From Solwaraspora sp. WMMD791 (GTDB lineage Bacteria > Actinomycetota > Actinomycetes > Mycobacteriales > Micromonosporaceae), in the NCBI RefSeq assembly GCF_029581195.1, contig NZ_CP120737.1, positions 3,759,001-3,823,000 of the forward strand: a stretch of 64,000 nt of DNA, in the 5' to 3' direction. Made by a program: the position numbers and the translations under genes. The notes beneath the pieces were generated by a model. The model had not been told where the DNA came from. It saw only the letters and a list, made by a program, of their open reading frames with translations, and did not search any database. Each line of letters begins with the position of its first letter. Within the stretch, counting starts at the first letter, position 1. Positions 11,563 to 19,897 of this stretch are shown piece by piece.

Positions 11563-11576
11563 CCCGATGGCCGACC

Positions 11577-12833
11577 ATGGACAATGTCGCGGTGCACCCG
11601 GACGAGTTGGCCGCGCTGCGCTCCCCGGCCGGGGCGGCGGCCCTGACCGCCGCCGCGCAGGTGCTGGCCGCGCCGGGTGGCGACGATCCGCTGACCGCGG
11701 CGACCGCGCTGCGTACCGCCGGGGTGCCGGCCCCGCTGGCCACCGCCGCGCTCACCCAGGCCGCGCTGCGCGCCCGCGCGGTCGGCAAGTTCGGCCCGGC
11801 CGCCGCCCGGATGTTCTTCACTCGCGCCGGTCTGGAACAGGCCACCCGGGCCGTGGTCGCCGACCGCCGCGCCGCCCGGTTGCGCGCCGCCGGGGTACGC
11901 CACCTCGCCGACCTGGGGTGCGGGGTCGGCGCGGACACCCTCGCCGCGGCCCGGGCCGGCATCCGGGTGTACGCCGTGGAGGCCGACCCGGCCACCGCCG
12001 CGATCGCGGCCGCCAACGCCGAGGCCACCGGGCTGGCCGACCTCGTCACGGTGGTCTGCGCCGACGCCACCGACGTCGACCTCACCGGCGTCGACGCGGC
12101 CTTCTGCGACCCGGCCCGCCGTTCGGGCACCGGCCGGCGCACCTTCGACCCGGACAGCTACTCCCCGTCCTGGGACTTCGTCCGCTCCCTGGTCGCCCGG
12201 GTGCCCCGGACCGTGCTCAAGGTGGCGCCGGGCATCGACCACGCGCTGATCCCGCCCGGCGCCGAGGCCGAGTGGGTCAGCGTCGACCGGGACGTGGTCG
12301 AGGCGGCGTTCTGGTGCGGCCCGCTGGCCGGCCCACCCCGGCGGGCGACCCTGCTGCGCAGCGGGCGGCCGGCGACGGGCCTGGTCGGCGACGGCGGCGA
12401 GCCGGTGGCGGTCGGCCCGGTCCGGCGCTACCTGTACGACCCGGACGGCGCGGTGGTCCGCGCGCACCTGGTGGCCGCGTTCGCCGCCACCGTGTCCGGC
12501 ACCCTGGGCGACGAGTCGATCGCCTACGTCTACGCCGACACGCCGACCGACACGCCGTACGGCCGGTGTCTGGAGATCACCGACGTGCTGCCGTTCTCGC
12601 TGAAGCGGCTGCGGGCGGTGCTGCGCGAACGCGGTGTCACGCGGCTGGAGATCCTCAAACGCGGTTCCCCGCTCGACCCGGCACAGTTGCGGCGCGACCT
12701 GCGGCTGCGTACCGCCGCCGGAGCCGGCGTGGCGGCGAGCCTGGTGCTGACCCGGGTGGCCGGCGCCCCCACGGCCCTGCTCGGCCACCCGGTGTCGGCG
12801 CCGCCGGGCCCGGTGGGCGCGCCCGCCCGCTGA
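11577..12833 (+). CDS. SAM-dependent methyltransferase with THUMP-like C-terminal domain
   Basis: 418 residues from the ATG at 11577; an ATG at 11556 lies inside the second CIRCE site and is less likely. SAM-binding motif I is LADLGCGVGAD (110-120), an acidic residue ends strand 2 (VYAVEADP), and DPARR at 178-182 takes the place of the catalytic NPPY-type motif. The N-terminal helical part (KFGPAAARMFFTRAGLEQAT) and the C-terminal THUMP-like part (RGVTRLEILKRGSPLDPAQLRRDLRL) are as in the conserved actinobacterial family of this name. The substrate is not known; RNA is plausible from the domain type. Divergent from groES. Confidence 0.85.
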   Translation: MDNVAVHPDELAALRSPAGAAALTAAAQVLAAPGGDDPLTAATALRTAGVPAPLATAALTQAALRARAVGKFGPAAARMFFTRAGLEQATRAVVADRRAARLRAAGVRHLADLGCGVGADTLAAARAGIRVYAVEADPATAAIAAANAEATGLADLVTVVCADATDVDLTGVDAAFCDPARRSGTGRRTFDPDSYSPSWDFVRSLVARVPRTVLKVAPGIDHALIPPGAEAEWVSVDRDVVEAAFWCGPLAGPPRRATLLRSGRPATGLVGDGGEPVAVGPVRRYLYDPDGAVVRAHLVAAFAATVSGTLGDESIAYVYADTPTDTPYGRCLEITDVLPFSLKRLRAVLRERGVTRLEILKRGSPLDPAQLRRDLRLRTAAGAGVAASLVLTRVAGAPTALLGHPVSAPPGPVGAPAR

Positions 12834-12864
12834 CGGCGCCCACCCGCTGAGGGTGCCGGGCCGG

Positions 12865-12870
12865 TAACGT
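12865..12870 (+). promoter_or_regulatory. -10 element for a leaderless transcript (TAACGT)
   Basis: TAACGT ends 8 bases before the ATG of ybaK; no ribosome site is present. Confidence 0.5.
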
Positions 12871-12878
12871 CGCCGGAC

Positions 12879-13358
12879 ATGGCAGGTACGGCGACCCCCG
12901 CGACGACGCTGCTGACCCGGCGGCGGATCCCGTTCCAGGTGCACCCGTACCAGGTGTCGCCGGAGACGCCGGACTACGGCGCGGCGGTCGCGGCCGCCCT
13001 GGGCGTGGCGCCCGCGCAGGTGTTCAAGACGCTGGTGGCGCAGGTCGACGGGGCGCTCGCGGTCGGTGTCGTGCCGGTCACCGGGGAGCTGGACCTCAAG
13101 GCGTTCGCGGTGGCGCTGGGCGGCAAGCGGGCGGCGCTCGCCGACCGGGTGCTGGCCGAGCGGACCACCGGGTACGTCCGGGGCGGGATCAGCCCGCTCG
13201 GGCAGCGTCGGCGGCTGCCGACGGTGCTGGACGCCTCGGCGTGCGGGTACGCCGAGGTCTACGTCTCGGCGGGGCGGCGCGGGTTGCAGTTGAGTATCGC
13301 TCCGGGTGACCTGGCCGCCGTCGCCGATGCCCGGTTCGCCCCGATCGCTACCCACTGA
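12879..13358 (+). CDS. ybaK: Cys-tRNA(Pro)/Cys-tRNA(Cys) deacylase, YbaK family
   Basis: 159 residues. Trans-editing enzyme that hydrolyses mischarged Cys-tRNA(Pro) in the cytosol. The protein follows YbaK throughout: TPATTLLTRRRIPFQVHPY at the start, the FKTLVAQVDG strand, the catalytic-area Lys in LDLKAFAVALGGKRAALAD, and the GYVRGGISPLGQRRRLPTVLD segment that distinguishes YbaK from ProX. A TAACGT hexamer 8 bases before the ATG and the lack of a ribosome site suggest a leaderless message. It stands alone between the methyltransferase and the sugar transporter. Confidence 0.94.
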   Translation: MAGTATPATTLLTRRRIPFQVHPYQVSPETPDYGAAVAAALGVAPAQVFKTLVAQVDGALAVGVVPVTGELDLKAFAVALGGKRAALADRVLAERTTGYVRGGISPLGQRRRLPTVLDASACGYAEVYVSAGRRGLQLSIAPGDLAAVADARFAPIATH

Positions 13359-13383
13359 TCCGGCAGACGACGGGCAGATGTCC

Positions 13384-13426
13384 GTCACGTTGCTGAATTG
13401 TTATCGCTGGCAACAAAACTCGTGAC
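13384..13426. promoter_or_regulatory. nested inverted repeats upstream of xylF, candidate ROK operator
   Basis: TTGTT (13398-13402) and AACAA (13412-13416) form an inverted repeat with a 9-base spacer, enclosed by GTCACG (13384-13389) and CGTGAC (13421-13426). CAACAAAAC at 13411-13419 recurs at 13475-13483. The stretch is AT-richer than its surroundings. The ROK regulator at the end of the operon is the obvious candidate ligand, but this is inference. Confidence 0.45.
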
Positions 13427-13651
13427 GCCGGCGGTCTTGTGCTCGCCGCCACACTCCTAATACGTTGCCGGACACAACAAAACGACGACGACCCTCCGCC
13501 CCAACTGCGGGGAGTCGCCGTCGCCGGCCGGGTTCCGGAGCCCGCAGCGCCGCGCGAGCCACACCTCACGCACGAGCAGCACCACCTCAGCACGCACGAA
13601 CAGCACCACCTCCTTGTACGCGACACATCACCCTTCGAAAGGACCCGAGCG

Positions 13652-14743
13652 ATGCGCAAAGGGATCCTCAGCACCGCCGCCGCCGGCATTCTGCTCGCCG
13701 GCGGCCTGACCGCCTGCGGCAGCGACAGCGGCACCGACAGCGGCGACACGCCGACCCCGAAGATCGGCGTGATCCTGCCGGACAGCGCCTCGTCCGACCG
13801 TTGGGAGACCGCCGACCGGCGCTTCCTGGAGGAGGCGTTCGAGGCCGCCGGCGTCGACTCGACCATCCAGAACGCGCAGGGCGACAAGGCCCAGTTCCAG
13901 ACCCTCGCCGACCAGATGATCACCGACGGCGTCACCGTCCTGATGATCGTCAACCTGGACTCCGGCACCGGCAAGGCCGTGCTCGACAAGGCCAAGCAGC
14001 AGGGCGTCGCCACCATCGACTACGACCGGCTGACCCTGGGCGGCTCCGCCGAGTACTACGTCAGCTTCGACAACGAGGCCGTCGGCAAGCTGCAGGGCGA
14101 GGGCCTGGTCAAGTGCCTGACCGACGCCGGGGTGCAGAACCCGACGATCGCCACCCTCAACGGCTCGCAGACCGACAACAACGCCACCCTGTTCAAGGCC
14201 GGCTACGACGGGGTCCTCGACCCGCTGTACGAGTCCGGCGAGTACACCAAGGGCCCGGACCAGTGGGTGCCGGACTGGGACAACACCCAGGCCGCGACGA
14301 TCTTCGAGCAGATGCTGACCCAGACCGGCGGCAAGATCGACGGTGTGCTGGCCGCCAACGACGGCCTCGGCAACGCCGCCATCTCGGTCCTCAAGCGCAA
14401 CCAGCTCAACGGCAAGGTCCCGGTCACCGGCCAGGACGCCACCCCGCAGGGCCTGCAGAACATCCTCGCCGGCGACCAGTGCATGACCGTCTACAAGGCG
14501 ATCAAGGCCGAGGCGCAGGCCGCCGCCGAGCTGGCCATCGGGCTGGCCAAGGGCGAGCGCAAGGAGGTCGCGCAGACCGTCACCGACACGGAGACCAACC
14601 GCGAGGTGCCGGCGGTCCTGCTCACCCCGCAGGCCATCTACAAGGACAACGTCGTCGACGTGGTCAACGACGGCTACGTCACCGCCGAGGAACTCTGCAC
14701 CGGTGAGTTCGCCGCGCTCTGCACCGAGGCCGGCATCAGCTGA
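13652..14743 (+). CDS. xylF: xylose-type sugar ABC transporter, substrate-binding lipoprotein
   Basis: 363 residues. ATG at 13652 follows AAGGA. A lipoprotein signal ends LTAC with Cys22. The mature part is a periplasmic-binding-protein-like domain of the XylF type: IGVILPDSASSDRWETADRRF, SAEYYVSFDNEAVGKLQGE, QTDNNATLFKAGYDGVLDPL, GVLAANDGLGNAAISVL and GQDATPQGLQNILAGDQCMTVYK, all close to bacterial xylose-binding proteins. Catches the sugar outside the membrane and delivers it to XylGH. First gene of xylF-xylG-xylH-ROK. A 21-bp hairpin between it and xylG would favour high expression of the binding protein. D-xylose is the likely ligand by family; other pentoses are possible. Confidence 0.9.
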   Translation: MRKGILSTAAAGILLAGGLTACGSDSGTDSGDTPTPKIGVILPDSASSDRWETADRRFLEEAFEAAGVDSTIQNAQGDKAQFQTLADQMITDGVTVLMIVNLDSGTGKAVLDKAKQQGVATIDYDRLTLGGSAEYYVSFDNEAVGKLQGEGLVKCLTDAGVQNPTIATLNGSQTDNNATLFKAGYDGVLDPLYESGEYTKGPDQWVPDWDNTQAATIFEQMLTQTGGKIDGVLAANDGLGNAAISVLKRNQLNGKVPVTGQDATPQGLQNILAGDQCMTVYKAIKAEAQAAAELAIGLAKGERKEVAQTVTDTETNREVPAVLLTPQAIYKDNVVDVVNDGYVTAEELCTGEFAALCTEAGIS

Positions 14744-14772
14744 CCCGGCGTCGCCGGCCCGGCCCGGCAGCC

Positions 14773-14823
14773 CCGCCGCGGGTGTCACCCGGCAGCACCA
14801 TCGCCGGGTGACACCCGCGGCGG
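14773..14823 (+). other. xylF-xylG intercistronic hairpin (21-bp perfect stem)
   Basis: Bases 14773-14793 and 14803-14823 are exact reverse complements around a 9-base loop. No T-run follows. Such hairpins after binding-protein genes usually protect the upstream message or partly terminate transcription. Confidence 0.85.
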
Positions 14824-14870
14824 ACGCGCCGACGCCGCTGGACGGACACCCTCACGAAGGAGACCCACCC

Positions 14871-15674
14871 GTGTCCGCGACCCCCCTGCTGCAACTACGC
14901 GGGATCGACAAGAACTTCGGCCCCGTCCAGGTGTTGCGCAACGTCGACTTCGACGTCCACGCCGGTGAGGTGACCGCACTCGTCGGTGACAACGGCGCCG
15001 GCAAGTCCACCCTGGTCAAGTGCATCAGCGGCATCCACCCGATCGACCGCGGCGAAGTCCTGGTCGACGGCCGACCGGTGCACATCCACAGCCCGCGCGA
15101 CGCCGCCGCGCACGGCATCGAGGTCGTCTACCAGGACCTCGCGCTCTGCGACAACCTCGACATCGTGCAGAACATGTTCCTCGGGCGGGAAAAGCGCACC
15201 GGGATCGTGCTGGACGAGACCACCATGGAACAGATGGCCGCCGACACCCTCGCCGGGCTGTCGGTGCGGACCGTCAAGTCGCTGCGCCAACTCGTCGCCA
15301 GCCTCTCCGGCGGCCAACGCCAGACCGTCGCCATCGCCAAGGCGGTGCTCTGGAACAGCAAGGTCGTGATCCTCGACGAGCCCACCGCCGCGCTCGGCGT
15401 CGCCCAGACCGCCCAGGTGCTGGAGCTGGTCCGCCGGCTCGCCGACAACGGCCTCGCCGTCGTGCTGATCTCACACAACATGAACGACGTCTTCGCCGTC
15501 TCCGACCGGATCGCCGCGCTGTACCTCGGCCAGATGGTCGCCCAGGTACGCAGCACCGAGATCACCCACGCCCAGATCGTGGAACTGATCACCGCCGGCC
15601 GCAGCGGTCAGCTCGGCCTGCCCGCCGACAACGGCGCCGAGTACACCACCAGCGGACCGGGAGCCGACCGATGA
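14871..15674 (+). CDS. xylG: sugar ABC transporter ATP-binding protein (single NBD)
   Basis: 267 residues. GTG at 14871 (VSATPLLQLRGIDKNFG) follows GAAGGAG; the upstream open frame runs through the hairpin and is not coding. Walker A GDNGAGKST, signature LSGGQ, Walker B VVILDEP and the H-loop in ISHNMNDV are all intact. It powers import through XylH. Classical XylG has two fused nucleotide-binding domains (about 500 residues); this one has only one, as in FrcA-type systems, so it must dimerise. Its end overlaps xylH by four bases (ATGA). Confidence 0.9.
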   Translation: MSATPLLQLRGIDKNFGPVQVLRNVDFDVHAGEVTALVGDNGAGKSTLVKCISGIHPIDRGEVLVDGRPVHIHSPRDAAAHGIEVVYQDLALCDNLDIVQNMFLGREKRTGIVLDETTMEQMAADTLAGLSVRTVKSLRQLVASLSGGQRQTVAIAKAVLWNSKVVILDEPTAALGVAQTAQVLELVRRLADNGLAVVLISHNMNDVFAVSDRIAALYLGQMVAQVRSTEITHAQIVELITAGRSGQLGLPADNGAEYTTSGPGADR

Positions 15675-16927
15675 GCACCGCCACCTCGACAGCCCAGCGG
15701 CCGGTGGTCCCGGCCGACTCGCCGGGCGTCGCCGAGCATCTGCGCAACTACTTCTCCCGGGTCCGCGGCGGCGACCTCGGCGCGTTGCCGGCCATCCTCG
15801 GCCTCGTCGTGCTCTGCACCGTCTTCTCGATCGTGCGGCCCAACTTCCTCACCGCCGGCAACTTCGCCAACCTGTTCATCCAGGGCGGCGCGGTCGCCCT
15901 GATCGCGATGGGTCTGATCTTCGTCCTGCTGCTCGGGGAGATCGACCTCTCCGCCGGCTTCGCCAGCGGGGTCTGCGCCGCCATCCTGGCGGTCGTCTCC
16001 ACCGAGATGGGCCTGCCCTGGTACGTGGCGGTCCTCGCGGCGATCGCCACCGGCACCCTGATCGGCACCGTCCTCGGCGTCCTGGTCGCGAAAGTCGGCA
16101 TCCCGTCGTTCGTGGTCACCCTCGCCGCGTTCCTGGCCTTCCAGGGCACCGTGCTGCTGCTGATCGACGGCGGCCGCAACGTGTCGATCCGCGACAGTGT
16201 GCTGATCGCCATCGTCAACCGCAACGTCCCGCCGGTGATCGGCTGGGCCATCTTCGGCGTCGGGGTGGCCGGCTTCGCCGCGATCCAACTGCTGCGCCAC
16301 CGCAGCCGCTCCGCCAAGGGCCTGGTCACCGACCCGCTCGTGGTGGTCCTGGCCCGCATCGGCGTACTGGTCGCCGTCGCCGGATCGGCCGTCTACATCC
16401 TCAACCAGGAGCGCGCGGTCAACCCGCTGTTCGCCTCGCTGCGCGGGGTGCCGATCGTGGTCCCGATCATCGTCGTACTGCTGATCTTCTGGACCTTCGT
16501 CCTCAAGCGGACCGCGTACGGCCGACACATCTACGCCGTCGGCGGCAACCGCGAGGCCGCCCGCCGGGCCGGCATCAACGTCGACCGGATCCGCATTTCC
16601 GCGTTCATGATCTGCTCCTCGATGGCCGCCGTCGGTGGCATCGTCGCCGCCAGCCGGGCCAACTCGGTGGACGCCAACACCGGCGGCAGCAACGTACTGC
16701 TGTTCGCCGTCGGCGCTGCGGTGATCGGCGGCACCAGCCTCTTCGGTGGCAAGGGCCGGGTCCTCGACGCCGTCCTCGGTGGGGCCGTGGTCGCGGTGAT
16801 CGAGAACGGCATGGGGCTGCTCAACGTCGAATCCGGCGTGAAGTTCGTCTTCACCGGCCTGGTGCTACTGCTGGCCGCCAGCGTCGACGCGCTGTCCCGG
16901 CGGCGGGCCGCCGCCGGATCCCGATGA
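15671..16927 (+). CDS. xylH: sugar ABC transporter permease
   Basis: 418 residues. The ATG at 15671 overlaps the TGA of xylG. After about 45 cytosolic residues the protein is hydrophobic, with roughly ten or more membrane spans of the RbsC/XylH type. Family landmarks are GEIDLSAGFASGVCAAI, GIPSFVVTLAAFLAFQG and GRHIYAVGGNREAARRAGINV (the coupling-helix region), and VIGGTSLFGGKG. The extra central loop (NPLFASLRGVPIVVP region) and overall length match XylH rather than RbsC. Forms the channel used by XylF and XylG. Confidence 0.92.
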   Translation: MSTATSTAQRPVVPADSPGVAEHLRNYFSRVRGGDLGALPAILGLVVLCTVFSIVRPNFLTAGNFANLFIQGGAVALIAMGLIFVLLLGEIDLSAGFASGVCAAILAVVSTEMGLPWYVAVLAAIATGTLIGTVLGVLVAKVGIPSFVVTLAAFLAFQGTVLLLIDGGRNVSIRDSVLIAIVNRNVPPVIGWAIFGVGVAGFAAIQLLRHRSRSAKGLVTDPLVVVLARIGVLVAVAGSAVYILNQERAVNPLFASLRGVPIVVPIIVVLLIFWTFVLKRTAYGRHIYAVGGNREAARRAGINVDRIRISAFMICSSMAAVGGIVAASRANSVDANTGGSNVLLFAVGAAVIGGTSLFGGKGRVLDAVLGGAVVAVIENGMGLLNVESGVKFVFTGLVLLLAASVDALSRRRAAAGSR

Positions 16928-16946
16928 CCGCGGAGACGACGGCGCG

Positions 16947-18134
16947 ATGCGGGCAGGGCCCAGCCAGGAGGAGATCCGCCGGCAGAACCTGGGGGCGCTG
17001 CTGCGCCACGTCCACCTGCACGGGGCCACCACCCGCGCCGAGCTGACCACCACCCTCGGGCTCAACCGCAGCACCATCGGCGCGCTCACCGCCGACCTGG
17101 CCGCCGCCGGCCTGGTCAGCGAGGGCGGGGCGCGGGAAACCGGCCGGGCCGGACGACCGTCACTGGTCGTCCGGCCCGAGTCCCAACGGGTGTACGCCTA
17201 CGCGCTGAGCATCGAGGTCGACCGGTTGCGGGCCGCCCGGGTCGGACTCGGCGGCCGGATCCTCGACGTCCGCACCGCCGACCGGCCCCGGGGCACCCTC
17301 GCCGCCGAGGCGGTCGGCCCGCTCGCCGGCTTCGTCAAGGAACTGCACCAGTCGGTTCCGGCCGGGTCGGTCTTCGTCGGCAGCGGCGTCGCGGTCAGCG
17401 GCATGGTCCGCCGCGACGACGGCATGGTCCGGCTCGGGCCCACCATGGGCTGGGTCGACGAACCGCTCGGCGCGGCCCTGGCCGAGGCGCTCGGCGACGA
17501 CCGGGGCGTCCTGGTCGGCAACGTCTCCGACCTCTGCGCGTTGGCCGAGCATGCCCGGGGCGCCGCCGTCGGCTGCGACCACGTCATCTACCTGTACGGC
17601 GACGTCGGCGTCGGTGCCGGCATCATCGCCGGTGGCCGCCGGGTCACCGGCCACGGCGGGTACGGCGGCGAGGTCGGCCACATGGTGGTGCACCCCGGCG
17701 GCCGGCCCTGCCTGTGCGGCTCCCGGGGCTGCTGGGAGACCGAGATCGGCGAACACGCCCTGATCCAGGCGGCCGGCCGGACCGGGGCGATCGGCCGCGA
17801 GGCGGTGCTCGCCGTCGTCGACGCCGCCGACCGGGGCGACGGGCTGGCCCAGGCCGCGATCCGCCAGGTCGGCGACTGGCTCGGTTTCGGCGTGGCCAAC
17901 CTGGTCAACATCTTCAACCCCGAGACCGTGGTCTTCGGCGGTACGCTGCGCGACGTCTACCTGGCGGCGGCGGCTCACGTCCGCAGCCGGCTCAACTCGA
18001 TCGCGTTGCCGGCCTGCCGGGAACACGTCCGACTGCGTACGCCGAAGCTCGGCGACGACGCCCCGCTGATCGGGGCCGCCGAACTCGCCTTCGAGCAGCT
18101 GCTCGCCGACCCGCTCGACGCCACGCCCAGCTAG
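16947..18134 (+). CDS. ROK-family transcriptional regulator (XylR-like)
   Basis: 395 residues. An N-terminal winged helix (RRQNLGALLRHVHLHGATTRAELTTTLGLNRSTIGALTADL) is fused to a ROK sugar-kinase-like domain. GEVGHMVVHPGG and the zinc motif CLCGSRGCWETE (Cys-x-Cys-x4-Cys) are present. As the last gene of the sugar operon, 19 bases after xylH, it is the likely local repressor responding to the imported sugar. Candidate operator sequences lie upstream of xylF. The stop codon TAG at 18132-18134 shares the palindrome CTAG with the stop of the convergent ABC exporter gene. Confidence 0.9.
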   Translation: MRAGPSQEEIRRQNLGALLRHVHLHGATTRAELTTTLGLNRSTIGALTADLAAAGLVSEGGARETGRAGRPSLVVRPESQRVYAYALSIEVDRLRAARVGLGGRILDVRTADRPRGTLAAEAVGPLAGFVKELHQSVPAGSVFVGSGVAVSGMVRRDDGMVRLGPTMGWVDEPLGAALAEALGDDRGVLVGNVSDLCALAEHARGAAVGCDHVIYLYGDVGVGAGIIAGGRRVTGHGGYGGEVGHMVVHPGGRPCLCGSRGCWETEIGEHALIQAAGRTGAIGREAVLAVVDAADRGDGLAQAAIRQVGDWLGFGVANLVNIFNPETVVFGGTLRDVYLAAAAHVRSRLNSIALPACREHVRLRTPKLGDDAPLIGAAELAFEQLLADPLDATPS

Positions 18135-19897
18135 GTCCGGGCCGGCTCGGCGTGGCCCTGCCAGGTGCGCCACAACGCCGCGTACGAGCCGTCGGCGGCG
18201 ACCAGCTCGTCGTGCGTACCGCACTCGATGATCAGCCCGTCGTCGACCACCGCGATCCGGTCGGCGTCGTGCGCGGTGAACAGCCGGTGCGCGATCGCGA
18301 TCACCGTACGGCCGTGCAGCACCGCCCCGAGCGAGCGTTCCATCCGCCGGGCCGCCCGGGGGTCGACCAGCGACGTCGCCTCGTCCAGCACCAGGGTCTG
18401 CGGGTCGGCCAGCACCAGCCGGGCCAGTGCGAGCTGCTGGGCCTGGTCCGGGCCGATCCGGTGGCCGCCGGTGCCGACCACGGTGGCGACCCCGTCCGGC
18501 AGCTCGCTCACCCAGTCCAGGGCGTCGACGGCGGCCAACGCGGCGCCGATCTCGGCGTCGGTGGCGTCCGGACGGACCAACGCCACGTTGTCGCGCACCG
18601 TGCCGATGAAGACATGATGCTCCTGGGTGACCAGGGCGACCCGGGCGCGCAGCTGGTCCGGGCTCAGGTCGGTCAACGGTACGCCGCCGGCGGTGACCGA
18701 GCCCGAGTCGGGGCGCAGGACCCCGGCCAGCAGCCGACCCAGGGTGGACTTGCCGGCGCCGGACGGCCCGACGATGGCGATCCGCTCCCCCGGTCGCGGC
18801 ACCAGGGTCACCCCGCGCAGCACCTCACGCCCGTCGACGTAGCTGAACCGGACGTCGCGGGCGGCGACCGGCTCGCTCGTCGGCGCGACCGCCGGCGAGC
18901 CGGTAGGGGCGGTCCGCGCTGGCGGGCCGGCCTGGGCGACGCCGAGGATCCGGGCCAACGAGGCCGCCCCCAGCTGCAACTCGTCCAGCCAGTTGAGCAG
19001 TCGGTCCAGCGGGTCGGTCAGCATCTGCACGTACAGCACCGCTGCGGTGACCTGGCCGAGGGTCACCCAGCCGCGCAGGTAGCACCAGCCGCCGACCACC
19101 AGCGTGGCCACCACCGGCACCACGTAGCTGATCTCGATCACCGGGAACCAGACGGTCCGTAGCCACAACGTGAACCGCTCCGCCGCGTACTGCCGGGCGA
19201 TGTCGCTGTCGGTCCGCCGCCGCCGCTGCTCCTCGCGACGCAGCGCCGCCACCGTCCGGGCGCCGTCGACGGTCTCGCTGAGCCCGTCGGTGATCCGCGA
19301 GTACGCGGCGCTCTCGGCCAGGTAGCCGTCCGGGGCCCGGCGCAGGTACCAGCGGGTGCCCGCCCACAGCAGCGGCACCACGATCAGGCAGGGCACCGCC
19401 AGCACCGGGCCGACCAGCAGCAGCGCACCGAAGATGAAGATCGCGGTGCTGACCGCGATCAGCGTCTCCGGCACCGCGAACCGCACCGACTTGGACAGCA
19501 CCGCGACGTCGTGCGACGTCCGGGTCAACAGGTCACCGGTGCCAGCCCGCTCGACTGTGGACAGGGGGATGCTCAGCACCCGGTCGATGAACTCCTCCCG
19601 CAGCCCGGCCAGCACCCGCTCACCGAGCCGCGCCGACGCCACGTGCGCGTACCGGGCCAGCACCGCCTGCACGACGAGGAAACCGCCGATCGCCAGCGCG
19701 GTCTGGTCGACGGCCGCCGCCACGCCGGTGGTCAGCGCCTGCACGAGGTCGCCGAGCAGCCGGGGCGCGGCCAGCCCGGCGACGGCGGCACCCGCGTGCA
19801 GGGCGAGGACACTGGCCAGCATCCGGGGGTGGCGCCGGATCAGCAGCCGGCTGTACCGGCGTACCTCGGCCCGGCCGGCGACCGGCAACGCGGTCAC
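18131..19897 (-). CDS. ABC exporter half-transporter with intact Walker motifs but degenerate signature
   Basis: 588 residues: six-span membrane domain (about 25-320) followed by an ATPase domain. Walker A GPSGAGKST (377-385), Walker B LVLDEATS (502-509) and H-loop His538 are normal, but the ABC signature reads IGPDQ (481-485) where LSGGQ is expected. The GTG at 19897 overlaps the stop of the partner gene upstream. The two together should form a heterodimer. The exported substrate is unknown; multidrug or small-metabolite export is the usual role of such pairs. The complementary defects of the two subunits are described under findings. Confidence 0.92.
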   Translation of the reverse strand: MTALPVAGRAEVRRYSRLLIRRHPRMLASVLALHAGAAVAGLAAPRLLGDLVQALTTGVAAAVDQTALAIGGFLVVQAVLARYAHVASARLGERVLAGLREEFIDRVLSIPLSTVERAGTGDLLTRTSHDVAVLSKSVRFAVPETLIAVSTAIFIFGALLLVGPVLAVPCLIVVPLLWAGTRWYLRRAPDGYLAESAAYSRITDGLSETVDGARTVAALRREEQRRRRTDSDIARQYAAERFTLWLRTVWFPVIEISYVVPVVATLVVGGWCYLRGWVTLGQVTAAVLYVQMLTDPLDRLLNWLDELQLGAASLARILGVAQAGPPARTAPTGSPAVAPTSEPVAARDVRFSYVDGREVLRGVTLVPRPGERIAIVGPSGAGKSTLGRLLAGVLRPDSGSVTAGGVPLTDLSPDQLRARVALVTQEHHVFIGTVRDNVALVRPDATDAEIGAALAAVDALDWVSELPDGVATVVGTGGHRIGPDQAQQLALARLVLADPQTLVLDEATSLVDPRAARRMERSLGAVLHGRTVIAIAHRLFTAHDADRIAVVDDGLIIECGTHDELVAADGSYAALWRTWQGHAEPART

